Shown here: positions 33,400-44,775 of the stretch, one piece after another
Layout: every line of letters begins with the position of its first letter
Position numbering within the stretch: the first letter of the stretch is position 1
DNA from: Gnetum montanum
Taxonomy: Eukaryota; Streptophyta; Gnetopsida; Gnetales; Gnetaceae
DNA length: 64,000 nucleotides
Direction of reading: 5' to 3'
Assembly (NCBI GenBank): GCA_015680685.1
Contig: MNCI01003851.1
Span: 609,211-673,210, forward strand
The notes under the pieces: model-generated
The model's input: only the letters and a program-made list of their open reading frames with translations
The model's database searches: none
Told to the model about the DNA's origin: nothing
Translations under genes and position numbers: made by a program

Positions 33400-35700
33400 T
33401 TGATCTAATCAGTGACCATGTGGATCAATATTACAGTGTGCAATTTGGAAGCATTTTGGTTTAAAGGGTTCTTAAGAGATATTTTAGAGAAGGTAGGAGA
33501 AGCAAGATCAGTAGCTATAGGTGTCTCTAAGGGATTTGTTGGATTGCTAGTTTTAAAGAATGGTCTTTTTTGAGGCTTAGCATCAAAACCACTTGACTAA
33601 GAAGATGGCTATAAGTTCATGACCCTTATGGCATTTCTCTACTATGGTTGGGCTAGTATTTCTCCTTGCATAGATGGAGTAGGTGGAAGAGGAGTTATAG
33701 GTGGAGGTGTAGGAGTGGAATGATAAGGATGGTAATAAGAAAATGAGAACTCCCCTCTTAGAGATGGTGCTCTATAATATTTAGTAGGGTAGTAGTGGTG
33801 TTTGAAGGAAGTGTAACTAGAAGAGTCACATGGAGAAATGGGTTGCTAAACGTAGTATTGATAAGGATTAGGTTGGTAGTAAGGGTATTGTTGCCTTGTG
33901 GGTGGCATCCCTCATAATTGTGGGTGTTGCCACTATTGGTATTACTCATGAGTTTGTGGTGGTGCTCCACTTGGATAATAAGTTTAGTGATGAAACTATT
34001 GTCAATAGTTGCCTTGTGGATAAGGTAACCTCTTGGTGCTTGCCATTTAGCCAATTTAAAATTTAAAATATATATCCTAGAGTTCTATAAGTATGACACA
34101 ATAGGGAAATATCCCTTGGGATGTTCATATTGACATATATCACACTTGCCATCATCTGACTCAGAATCTACAACCTTCTCAACTACTGCATCTTTGTCCT
34201 TATCCTTATGATAGTCACGTTTAACCTTCTTTTTCTTCCTTTTGTCACAGCCACTACATCCTTGATCTCTATTATACTATATAATTCTTAGAGTACTTTG
34301 GCATTTTTTATCCAAGGAGTCCCACATTTTATCAACCTTAGCCAATATTTTAGATGTGGGATTTTTGTATTAGCAAGGATTTCCTTTGCACCACTTCATC
34401 AAGTGGTGCATCCTCCTCATTGTCATAGAAATGGACCTCCATCTTGTGGAGAGATGGATCCTTGTTATACTCATTACTTTCTCATTTTTTCAACACATCC
34501 TATTCCTTAGCTACATACTCAATGAGCCTTTGGATTTGATGGGCCCTTAGCTCTAAAAGTATCCCTTGGGCATAGATCCCAAGAGTTCTCATCATTTTAA
34601 TTTGGAGCCCATCTAATGATCTGGCACAAATAATCCCTTTGAGAGTAGTCATGGCCTAGGCAATAGTGTAATAGAGAGTAGTATCTATCCATGGCCACAT
34701 CTAAGGATTCATGTGTACCTTGCTTCCATCCTTTGATTTGTCTTATCAAGTTGGACACTTGGGGAGTACATTTGGTACTTTTCATTGAATAGTTCAACCA
34801 TTGTACTCCACTTGCAAATTGATTTTAGTTCCAACGACTGATACCAACTTTTAGCTTCTTTGATGAATGTCGTAGGAAATAGCTTCAATTTTTTCCATTC
34901 ATTTTCCATGTGCTATAAGGCATAGGCATCATGAAAGGCTTACAAGTGATTTTGTAGATTTGAATTATACCCTCCTTCAAACTTGGGAATATTATTCATA
35001 TGTAATCGTTTGATTTAGATTTCTTTCACATACCTAGTTGGAATCCTTACAAACTCTACAATGCTTCATCATATTTTTTTATTGCTAGTAGGGGCTCATC
35101 ATAGTCATAGTGATCTTGGTGACCCCTATCATGGTCATGATGCCTATGATGAGTCCTACTATTCTTCATTTCTCTTTGCCAATCATCTTCATGCTACTCA
35201 TGCCCACAGTCATTATCATTATGGAGGAATCTGCAATCATTCCTATCCTATCATTTACCTTCATCATGGTTGGTACTACCTCTACAACTTTAATTAGAGT
35301 TGAAGGAGGAAGATAATGAAGATAATGAGAATGAAGAAGGTGAAGAGGAAGGATAACTAGTACCAGAGCGATGCCTACTGCTCCCCATTCTTTGGTCCCT
35401 AGCCCGTTCATCATGTTTGTCCTTTTCTTAGTGCTTGTCCTTGTTCCTACCCTAGCTTCCTCATTTCGAGGCTGTCTAATCATGGGATCCATTATTCCTA
35501 CAACTAGGATTATTCACAGTGGATTGCAAAGGTTGGTTAAGGGTCTCCTCATTAAAGAGAGGAGGAGAATCAGTGTAATGAGAGATCCCTAAAAGGAAGT
35601 CCTCCACTTCTTTGTGTGTGTAGGAACAAGTGTGTAGGGACTTGTTTGTCTTTTGTGGTCTCATATTGGGTCCCCATTTGCTAATATCTATTTTTCTATG
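33400..35700 (-). pseudogene. Gag of the minus Tat/Athila-like element
   Basis: The capsid-like core is at 34597-34909, with LKLFPTTFIKEAKSWYQSLE and WSTMVELFNEKY, a clear retrotransposon gag signature. A shift separates it from the next part, VSNLIRQIKGWKQG. A zinc knuckle at about 34106-34147 reads CDICQYEHPKGYF; the last cysteine of the usual C-x2-C-x3-H-x4-C is phenylalanine. The N-terminal part (35166-35700) is low-complexity and rich in R, E and S. The C-terminal part toward 33,500 is rich in Q, N and P. Open plus-strand frames over this region are shadows. The plus sister copy has no gag. Confidence 0.75.
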
Positions 35701-35840
35701 CCTCTATGAGATGATAATCTTGGTAGGAATGATCTTGTAGTTTGTACTTAGAATTAAATCTAGTAATTCTTAGCCTAATAAAATTTTTCAGGAGCATTGT
35801 AGAAATAGATCAGGTAGGAGGCAACATGATGTTACCTTTC

Positions 35841-36064
35841 NNNNNNNNNNNNNNNNNNNNNNNNNNNNNNNNNNNNNNNNNNNNNNNNNNNNNNNNNNNN
35901 NNNNNNNNNNNNNNNNNNNNNNNNNNNNNNNNNNNNNNNNNNNNNNNNNNNNNNNNNNNNNNNNNNNNNNNNNNNNNNNNNNNNNNNNNNNNNNNNNNNN
36001 NNNNNNNNNNNNNNNNNNNNNNNNNNNNNNNNNNNNNNNNNNNNNNNNNNNNNNNNNNNNNNNN
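35841..36064. other. Assembly gap of 224 unknown bases
   Basis: A run of unknown bases hides the end of the LTR, the primer-binding site and the gag leader of the minus element. A predicted plus-strand frame across it (35742-36158) has no meaning. Confidence 0.95.
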
Positions 36065-36858
36065 GTTGAATTCTGTAGACTTTAGTTTTCTAAATGCACA
36101 TCATCTAGGTAGTGAACCTAAGAACATGATCATTATCTTCTTGGTTTCACTTGTGTAAGTACAAGCATATGGTAAAGTGTAACCAAGGCACATGATTTGT
36201 ATAATTTTATCCTTTTATCTATTTTAGCTTAAGTGTAAAAAAAAGTTATTAAGTATTAATTAATCTAATAACTATCTAATGCCTTAAGTTATTTCCTAAT
36301 ACAAGTATATGGTCCCACTTTTGTACATACTTTGAACATGTTACAACATAGCTGGGTTACCAATTTCTAGCACTATTGAGATTACTAAGTGTTAACATTA
36401 TGCTCAAGACGGTCGTACTTATGTGTATTAATTAATCATATTTAATTAACTAAGGACATGGATGTAAATTTCATAAATAGTAAAGTGCATAAAAGTAAAC
36501 ATTGAACTATTTCCAAATGTTGCAAAGTATTTCAAGAAGTTCATCTTTATTGCCATTACACTGAAGTGTCTAGGTATATTAGTGGTCAAATAAGGATCCA
36601 TATACTTCTTAACTCCAACTGTGGGTACTTAGAAAATATTCTAACTATCACAGAAACAAACTGTAATAACTTTCCTAAGCTATTGACTAACCGATGCCAT
36701 AAATTTGATGGCTGCATGCATTTATATATGCACAAATAGATGCCACATCAATGCATTAGATCATGCATCAAGGGAATGCTTTGATGCATTAGATCATTCT
36801 TTGATAGGGATGCATCAATGCATGCCCATCAACGTAGCCCATTGATGATGATTCATTA
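36065..36858 (-). repeat. 5' LTR of the minus element (partly in gap)
   Basis: Nearly collinear with 25487-26188 in the same orientation, with long shared blocks such as GCACATCATCTAGGTAGTGA and AAGTATTAATTAATCTAATA. On the minus strand it starts TAATGAATCATCATCAATGG. It carries a short internal duplication around ATGCATTAGATCAT (about 36750-36800) that the other LTR lacks. The flank to its right continues as a different gag. Confidence 0.8.
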
Positions 36859-36869
36859 GATGATATAGA

Positions 36870-39400
36870 ATGATAACTAATAGATTTCTCATGTCTTTAA
36901 ATCAATCTTAATGTTCTTACCATGGATGTTCAAGCTATTTGATCCATAGTGAGGAACATGAAGCAATGAAGATATGACTTTCATACAAGTAGAGAGCTCA
37001 CTTAGGATCATGATTTTCTTAAAATTATCATATAATGCAACATAATGTTCCTTAAAGATTACCATGAGGTCATACAAGGATAAGTTACTATCCTTAGAAA
37101 GGACAATGATGGTCATTTATTGTAAGAACTTATTGTCTTTAGGCTAAGATGTTTGTGAAGCAAGCGCTACCATAACTAGTTGTATAGGATTAAAAGAAGC
37201 TAGGATGTTTCTTGAGGAAGTAGTCTCTTATTGTTGCTAGAAAGAAACCTTCTTTGTTGTTTTAGAAGGTTTTTTCTATCCATATATAGCCTTATCCTTT
37301 TGTGTAGCTAAATGTAACTCATTAATCTATTTATTATCGATATGGATTTTCATCTAAGATGGCAAAAAAGAATTCAAGATGTTTGTGATGCAATGGATGT
37401 AGAAGTATTCTAGGGTTTAGTATAGTGTGAAGTAGAATGAAAAATCAATGGATGGGAAAGTTGAGTAAGAGTGGAATGATGGGAATTATTAGTATCAATA
37501 TGATAGGAAGGTGGAGAAGAATGGTTTGGTTTAGATGGTATAGTGGTATAGTTAGACCAATGGATCACATAAGGTTTTTGAGGCTATAATGATGACATCT
37601 TGGGTTATTTGTAGTTAGACCAATGGATAATATAAGGCTTGTTGGATGAATACTTATTAGGTTTGTATTCAAGCTTGAAAGCTAAAATTGTATCTCCAAC
37701 TTCCAAGGGATTCTAAAAAAATTTAAGTTATTGCTTGTCTACATGCATAGTGGATGGATCTCTCTCCACCACTATCTTGTACTTATCNGAGGCTTGTATT
37801 GTTGGGTAGAAGAGGAGGTAGTTAAGGAAGCATTAGTTTATCCTTGGAAGAAAGAAAAAACACCTACATAACTTAATGTTTCCTTCTTTTATTTAGCCAC
37901 CTTGTTGGCCTTATTACAAATTGACATGAATTCCTAGTCATTGTATTTGATAGTTAATTCTTCAATGCATTTGGTGGCTATAAAAGCATCATTCAGAGAG
38001 TGAGTCTTAGGATAAATCAAAGCTTTCTTACAAGTGATATTCCTCCAAATGATAAGATAGTTTTCTTGATGTCTTTGTCCCTCAAGATATAATTATCAAT
38101 GGGCTTATTCACAGCTTGTTTAAGGTAATGAAAGATATCACTCTTGTATTTTGAGGTGCACTAAACTTGAGACACTCAATAAAGGTTGTAAGTAGTTGGT
38201 TTAGAGAGGTGATAGATCCATATGCTAGAAACCTATACCATCCCAATGTTCTTCTAGAAGGTACATTTGAGAAACATCTTACCACATTGGAGAAAAAATT
38301 ATGCATTCATTTATACATGTGATTGCATGATTCATAGGGTCTCCTATTTCACCTTTGTATTTAGTAAAAGTAGGTATTGAAACTCCCATAGGCAAGATTA
38401 GTAATGATATGTTAGAGCTTATGGAATCACTTAAGACTTGATCCAAGTTAATAGAAGAATTTCCATGCAAGCCTAGTGCCTTTTTTCATTTTTTCTTCAT
38501 TATTTTGAAGATGGAGCATCATGTCATTGATTAAAGAAACTAGCTATGGATCTCTTGTAGTGGAGTTGATGATAGATAGAAGTGTAGTAGTAGGCGAAGA
38601 TGTTAAAATAGAACACACATAAGGAATGGATGCAAAGAACGTAGAAGTAGACATACCTAAGGAGATTGGATTGGATGGGTATATAGGAACGGAAAATACA
38701 CTAGTAGCTTAATGAATACTAAATGTTTACAAAGGAAGAGAAAAAAGTGGAAAAGGCTAGAAAGGAGATATGATAGAATATTGTTAAGGAATAGAATCAG
38801 TGGTTCCAAAATGTGGAACAAAGGATTAAAAATGAAGTGTGAATTGTTGACACTGTTAGATATAAATAACTAATATGATGAAACTAAGGTTTGGGGAAGG
38901 ATAAATGGTAAAGCAATGAGTGAGATAGATCTAGGTGTAGTACGTTGAAGAGCTGAGTAGTTGATGTTATGAATGTGAAAATAGTGAGAGTTTTTTTTTT
39001 GTCAAGTTTTCATGCTCCTTGCTCTTCTTCTTCATCCATTAAATAGATATTAGACTTGAAATAAATGGTTCCTCTCCTTGATCTTAGCGTGATGTGTAGA
39101 CTAAGGGGTTCATCTAAGATGATTTTTAGCCTATCTTCTTTAATTTGTAGATGAAAATGTTCCTAAGTCTTCTCTTGTTTCATGTTTGATTCTTTTATCT
39201 CCTCTGCTTCATCTTCATCTAGTTCAATGGAACAATTTAGATTAGGAAGAAAGAGTGGTAGCTCATTAGTACACTTATATTCTACCATGATCTTGAACAT
39301 GTTAGGTGTTAGGATATAGCCTAGATCTTATTTAAAATAGGCTATTTTATAGTTCTTCAATCTTAGTTTTCTTCAGAACCCTTGATTCCTCAGATCCATT
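36870..39400 (-). pseudogene. Gag of another Ty3/gypsy element, interrupted on its left
   Basis: The minus-strand piece 38279-38470 has MGVSIPTFTKYKGEIGDP, and 38109-38306 has RTLGWYRFLAYGSITS and LNQLLTTFIECLKF, the standard gag core. Downstream, about 37500-37700, a linker carries the phrase KPYIIHWSNY and its repeat KPYVIHWSNY. A further piece is at 36889-37116. The frame ends abruptly at the LTR at 36858, which fits insertion of the minus Tat/Athila-like element into this gag. Its pol is not recognised on the far side. The N-terminal limit near 39,400 is a guess. Confidence 0.6.
37788..37788. other. Single unknown base
   Basis: One unknown base inside the interrupted gag. Two of the other three single unknown bases in the window mark suspect contig joins, so this one deserves the same suspicion. 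I see no duplication or strand change around it. Confidence 0.6.
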
Positions 39401-41479
39401 AGTTTTTGTATCTTGGAAGAAATAAAAGTAGATGATGATGCAATATTAGCAACTATAGAAATGATGTAACTTCATAGGGATGTTACTTGTATCTCACTTC
39501 ATCCTTGAAAATAGGTTCATGTTTGAAGAAAAGGATGAGAAGTTTTCATTTTAAAAGGAACATTGAAATTCTAGAAAAGGATGTAATGTCAGTGTATCGA
39601 CATGGCACATCAGCAACACATAGAGTGTAAAAGAAAAACATGTAAATGTTAGAATTATAAGAAACTGAAATAGAAAGAAAATCTTAGAAAAAATGTTTAG
39701 TTTCATAGAGATCCACCTTTAAGCTCTAGAAAGATGTTGCAATAGTAATTGTTGAAACACTGAGATTTAATACAACCTAACATAAAATTAAGCTAGCCAA
39801 TTTTGTAGCCACCAAATAGTCTAGGAAGACTAATGTTTCAAATAATTTCTTTCAAATTGAAAGGGAACTTGAAGATAATGGAAAAAATTTGATAATCTAA
39901 GCCAAACATCTTTTCAAAACATTAGTAAATTAAGAGCTAAAGAGAAAACACATGCATGAAATAGCTAGTTAAAAGAAGTAGATATTCTATGCAGATCTAT
40001 ATCAAATGAAATGTAGCATGTGGCTAGTAGATAAGAGTAGTTGGAAATGAGATGTGAAGTGAAAATAGACCTAATTTGTTAAAGCATTAAATAAAGTGAA
40101 AACACAAAAAAGTAAGAACTAAATCCCTAGAAAATCTAAATGATACCATAGGTAGAAAGCTAAAAATGCAAAATCCAAGTTACAAAAGAAAAAGATGATA
40201 ATGAATCTACAAAAATATTTTTTAGCATATGTACCAAGGATTAGAGGCATCTGATGATGAGCTATCTTATCCCATTCTTTCTTTGATGCATGCACCTAAT
40301 ACAAATCTAACAAGAACACTTGTAGATTTAGTAGCTAACATAACAAAGGCAAGGATTAAATTTGTGTGTTAACCTTATTTTAATAAATTTATCTATGTAT
40401 TAGGAGGATAACATGAAGGTGATATAATGAATCACCAGGGAAATTAGGAGATAGAAAAAGAGTAGTTATTTTGTAAAGAGCCATAGTCCTTGGAAAGAGA
40501 TTTTCCAAATTGTCAATAGTCAAGAGCGCTAACTATGCTGAGTAGTAGAGATAGCTAGGAATGCCAAGAAATTCCTCAAAATCATAATGATAATATTCAA
40601 GACATTTTGTTAATCCCATAATATTCAACCCATGAATTTGACTTATGTAGAAAAAATAAAGTGTGTACAACACATTTCATTAATCCCATATTGCACACCT
40701 CGCTAGCTTCTACAATCTGCTCACTTCCATAAGTCCCATCTCCATACTACTATGCTTCACATCCTCTCATGCTTATGTACGTAGCTTGAAGATTTAAACA
40801 TGGAGAACACTTTGAATCTTAATTATCAACAACTACAATTCAACCTGCAAAACCTTAAGGCATTGGAGCTATACTAGAGGTAGTGATCTCATGTTATGTG
40901 GCTTTGTACTAGAGATTGTAACATTTAAGTTTTTAGCCGATATGAAATCAATTGACATAGATGTCCATCTCTTTCATAGATAATAGTCAACACGACCTTC
41001 TTTTTACCCACCATATTTTAAAACCAGAGGTGCCTTAACCTTGATTGCTAAGAGGATAACCAACTTTCCTTCCTTGAGTTTGTGTCAATCATTCTCTGCT
41101 CCTCCTTAAGAATAACTCTAAGTCATGATGATTTGATTACTAAGCTTTTCAATTCCTTATGACCTCATGTTCATATTTTTATAATGGACATATTCACTAA
41201 GTGCCTATAGTGAGGTTTCTTTTTCTTATGCATGGAACACCACCTTCATTACCTTCCTCCTAAAAATCACCACTCCCTTCACTAGTCTAATGTCATTGTA
41301 TAAGATTATGTACTATCCTTTTTAAGTTTTATGTAAGAATGCTAGCTAACTACATAAGGCTACTTCTTCTACAAATAATCAATCACACTCAAAATAGATT
41401 CATATCATAAAGAGAAATCACCAATGGTACTATCATGATGCATGATAACCTACATTGAGATAAAACCACTAACAAAGCT
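39401..41479. other. No gene seen
   Basis: AT-rich sequence with no recognised domain on either strand. A CACAATT-rich and purine-rich character is visible in places. It may hold the leader of the gag to the left and the 3' end of the chromovirus-like element to the right. Confidence 0.5.
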
Positions 41480-41499
41480 CTCATAGTTACCAAAATTAA

Positions 41500-42153
41500 C
41501 ATTATAAGGACCTATGTCTTCTTCTCCAAGTGAGATTTAACCTACTAATGCAATTGTTTTATTTTCTCAGTAAAATTAGAACACAAAGAGGCAAAAGTTT
41601 CAAATTTTCTCAACTCATCAATCATTCTTGATGAAAATCCATAATTTGCTCCAAGGGAACTCTTACCAATGCTATAATAGGAAGAATAACATGGGCCAAC
41701 ATGTTTTCTCATCTTTAAGGCTAATTATCACACAAATGTTTCAATATCTTCAATAAAGACCCATTAAGAATTTTAATTTGCTCATCAGTTTAAGGGTGAT
41801 AAGCTATAGAAAAAGATAACTTACTTAGAATTAAATTTTCAAAGTGATCTCCAAAAATGGCTAGTGAATTTAACATCCCTATCAGTCACAAAGTTTAAGG
41901 GAATGTCATGTAATCTTATAATAGGCTAAAAGTATAAATGTGCAACATGTGAAGCATCACGACTTTTCTTACATGGAATAAAATGAGCCATCTTAGTAAA
42001 TATATCAACCAAAATAAATATGTAATCATGAAAATATCTTATCTTAGAAATACCATCGATAAAATATAAAGAAACACTTTTCCAAGAAGAATTTGGGATT
42101 GGTAAAGGTAGATAATAACCATAAACATCTTTCCTTCTTTGAACTTTTGACAT
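41500..42153 (-). pseudogene. Integrase core of the chromovirus-like element
   Basis: The open piece 41926-42153 begins in the region that precedes the core and reads YYLPLPIPNSSWKSVSLYFI, then IFILVDIFTKMAHFIPCKKS. In the family the phrase is S-M-D-F-I, so the first catalytic aspartate is tyrosine here. The second survives as TDRDVKFTSHFW, and the glutamate position reads TDEQIKILN, with lysine in its place. The integrase is therefore catalytically dead as well as interrupted. Confidence 0.8.
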
Positions 42154-42179
42154 ATATAATTTTTTGAAAAAAATTTAAC

Positions 42180-42960
42180 TACATCTCTATAACCATATCA
42201 TTTTGATGTTTCTTTTCAAGAAGTTTGGATTTTAAGTCATATTTTGGAACACAAATCTTTCCATCCTTGAAAAAAATCTCATTCTTTATATGATAAGCTT
42301 TTTATTTATCAACCCTTCCTAGTAATAGAGAACTTAACTCTTTCCAAATTGCACCAAAATAATTATCATTAGGATACAATGAAGAAAAAGATTTAAACCT
42401 TAAACTTTCACATTAGAAAAAACAACATGAATTCTAAACAAAGTATAAGCTACAACATTAGACTTGCCACCTTTATGTTTCAAAACAAAAAAAAAAAACT
42501 CTTACAATTGCTTTAACCATTTCATATGTTTGTCACTCAATTTCATTTAAGAATTAAAAAATTGAAGCACCCTATTGAAGTACTCTAATGTAGTAAGATA
42601 TCTTAAATGCTTGATAGCTTGAACTATAGAACTATAGCATATAATTCCTTCATACACTATACTTTTATCTAGATTCATTTAATTTTTTAGAAAAGAATAT
42701 AATTAGTTTACCCTCTTGAGAAAGCACACATCCAATAGCAAGCCAACTTGCATCCACTACCACTTCAAAATGTTTAGAATTGTCAAAATTAGAGTACTAC
42801 AAATATTCTCTTTTAATGCTTGGAAGAATTTTTCCTTTTCATCATCCCATACAAAGGCTAAATTTTTCTTCAAACAAGAGAGAATAGGCCATGTAATAGG
42901 TCTAAAATTTCTAATAAACCTCCTATAGAAGCTAGCTAAACTATGAAAATATCTTACATC
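42180..42960 (-). pseudogene. RNase H and linker of the chromovirus-like element
   Basis: Minus-strand frames give HFEVVVDASWLAIGCVLSQE near 42,750, the first RNase H active-site block, followed by FSKKLNES. The remainder toward 42,180 is the tether before integrase, with broken frames and an A-rich run near 42,490. Plus-strand frames here are shadows. Confidence 0.7.
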
Positions 42961-43003
42961 TCCTACATCTCTAGGTAAAGGTCATTCCTTGATTGCCTTG
43001 ATC

Positions 43004-43560
43004 TTACGTAGTTTGATTTTGACTTGGTTCTTGGAGATAACATGATCTAAAGTATACAATTGTTTTCTTCATAAAATGACATTTCTTGGCATTGATCTTT
43101 AATTTAACCTCATGTAACTTTAAGCATACCAATCTTAAGTGTTGCACATGTTCTTTTCCTTTATAATTGTACTCAAGAATATCATCAAAGAAAACAATGC
43201 AACATTTATTAATAAATTCCCTTAGAACCTCATGCATGAGTCTCATGAATGTTTCTAGAGCATTGGTTAGTCCAAAAGGCATGACTAACCACTCATACAA
43301 GCCATCTAGTGTCTTAAAACGTTTTTTTTCCATTTATCTCCTACTCTAATCCTTATTTGATGATAGCCACTCTTTAAATTAATTTTGTAAAAAAATTCAA
43401 CATTAGCAAATACATCAAGAATGTCATCCATTCAAGTAATAGAAAACCTATACTTAATAGTAATCCTATTAGCAGATCTAGAAACTATGCACATTCTTAA
43501 TTCATCAATCCTTCTTTGGAATAAGTATAGTTGGATTCCTTAATAAAGCCATTAGAGGGT
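43004..43560 (-). pseudogene. Reverse transcriptase of the chromovirus-like element
   Basis: The 109-residue open piece holds LYEWLVMPFGLTNALETFMR, then CCIVFFDDILEYN, the polymerase YxDD box as FFDD, then KLKINAKKCHFMKKT. These are the RT palm motifs in order. The N-terminal fingers lie right of 43,333 in a shifted frame. It would copy element RNA into cDNA in the cytoplasmic particle. Confidence 0.85.
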
Positions 43561-43839
43561 AATTCACTTACCTTTTTAGGCAATTCCTTCTTCTAATTTA
43601 GATTCATGTGATAAGCTCTCTCATTTGTGATTATAGCTCTAGGCATGAAATTAATTTGATGTTGAATGAATCTCATTAGTGGAAGTCCTTCCAATTTTCC
43701 CTTTAAAGCATCAACAAATTCTAATACTAAGGATTGCACTACTATATGAAGTTCACTTGAAGGCTCCCCTTCACTTATTGTAAGTGTTAACTTGATGAAA
43801 AAATCATGCCCAACTTTTTTTCATGAGTTTTAAAATATT

Positions 43840-44300
43840 CTTGCTTACTTAGCAAGTCAATGTAGCATTCGTAGGATCATTTTCCTTGTATTTATAGTAA
43901 TTCATAGGAATTAATTCATTTACCTCATATTCCCTTGGTATTGACCAAATATTTTTTTTCATCACTAAAAAAAGCCTTGTTATCAAAATTCCAAGATCTT
44001 CCCAAAATGATATTAGGACAATCAATTGGAAGAATGTCAAAATATACCTTTTTTTTAAAGGAAACAATCTTGAAAGATAGAATACACCTCTTCTTTACTT
44101 CTTGAAAATAATATTTTGAAAGCCAATGAACTCTACAGGGCCTAGGATGTAAAAATGTCTTCAAGCCAAGCTTAGTCATATCTTTAGAAGAAATCACATT
44201 TTCATGGACATTGCCATCAATCAAAATATGTAATCATTTACTAGTATTAAGATATATAATTTCATTCCTAAAGATCACATCCGTCCTAGGATCTTCATTG
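43840..44300 (-). pseudogene. Protease and linker of the chromovirus-like element
   Basis: Two overlapping frames (43925-44224 and 43849-44067) contain MIDGNVHENVISSKDMTKLG, the protease active-site region in which D-G-G-S is expected, then HPRPCRVHWLSKYYFQEVKK and DILPIDCPNIILGRSWNFDN. The last block matches the usual D-V-x-x-LLGRPW end of the protease. A shift near 44,000 breaks it. Confidence 0.8.
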
Positions 44301-44352
44301 AAATTCATATTTCCTATCAATGTTCAAAAATGAATTTTAGTTACATCTTTAA

Positions 44353-44775
44353 TCATAGAACCATGAGAATTAACTTCATTAGAGGATTCTCCATTTTCCA
44401 AGGTTTGGAGTTCTTTACTCTTGGAGGTCTTAAGCTTCTTGTGTTCCCATTGGATGTGTCCCATTTTACCATAATTGAAACATTAAAGTTTAGAGGTATA
44501 ATCATTTCTTTGATTGATACCTTTCTTGGAGTAGACTTTCTTGGAATCTTAATCCTTCTTGAACTTTTCTTACTTCTCATTTGTATCTTCTTTGGTATTT
44601 CCCTTCCCCTTGGATCCCTTTACTTATAAGATTTTGAGTCCTTTCCCTTATAATATTTGAGATCTCTATGATAGCCATGAAGTTTCTTCTTAGCATTAAG
44701 AGCTAATTCAAAAGCCTCATGTAATGTTTAAGGCTCATATAATGTAAGCTCTTGTTGATATTCTCTATTTAACCC
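44353..44775 (-). pseudogene. Gag C-terminus of the chromovirus-like element
   Basis: From 44,775 leftward the frame reads EYQQELTLYEP, then TLHEAFELALNAKKKLHGYH, the typical end of the gag core. A basic, S/R-rich tail follows (44353-44580, KSSRRIKIPRKSTPRKVSIK). A knuckle-like stretch with KWDTSNGNTRS follows but has no cysteines left. The N-terminal part of the core is missing because the sequence changes to an LTR-like repeat at 44,776. Confidence 0.75.

Larger units (their letters stand above)
25410..36858 (-). mobile_element. Tat/Athila-like Ty3/gypsy element, minus copy, with an extra 3' ORF
   Basis: Read on the minus strand from 36858: LTR, gap, gag, protease, start of RT joined directly to integrase, post-pol stretch, extra ORF, PPT, LTR. 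It is the inverted sister of the element at 6494-18222, matching in protease, linker, integrase tail, post-pol spacer, extra ORF, PPT and LTR. RT and RNase H are lost by deletion. Both LTRs have the same orientation, as expected for one insertion of about 11.4 kb, although two separate copies cannot be excluded because of the gap. It lies directly next to another gag on its right, which suggests nested insertion. Confidence 0.75.
41480..44775 (-). mobile_element. Chromovirus-like Ty3/gypsy gag-pol, truncated at its 5' side
   Basis: On the minus strand the order is gag C-terminus, protease, RT, RNase H and integrase, the full Ty3/gypsy order. Motif wording resembles plant chromoviruses (CRM/Reina/Tekay group). 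Gag stops abruptly at 44,776 where a 2.4-kb LTR-like repeat begins, so the 5' half has been separated by an insertion or lost. Every domain has stops or shifts. Confidence 0.85.

Noticed and set aside
35061-35492. Plus-strand H/Y-rich frames
   Set aside because: They are shadows of the low-complexity N-terminal part of the minus-strand gag.
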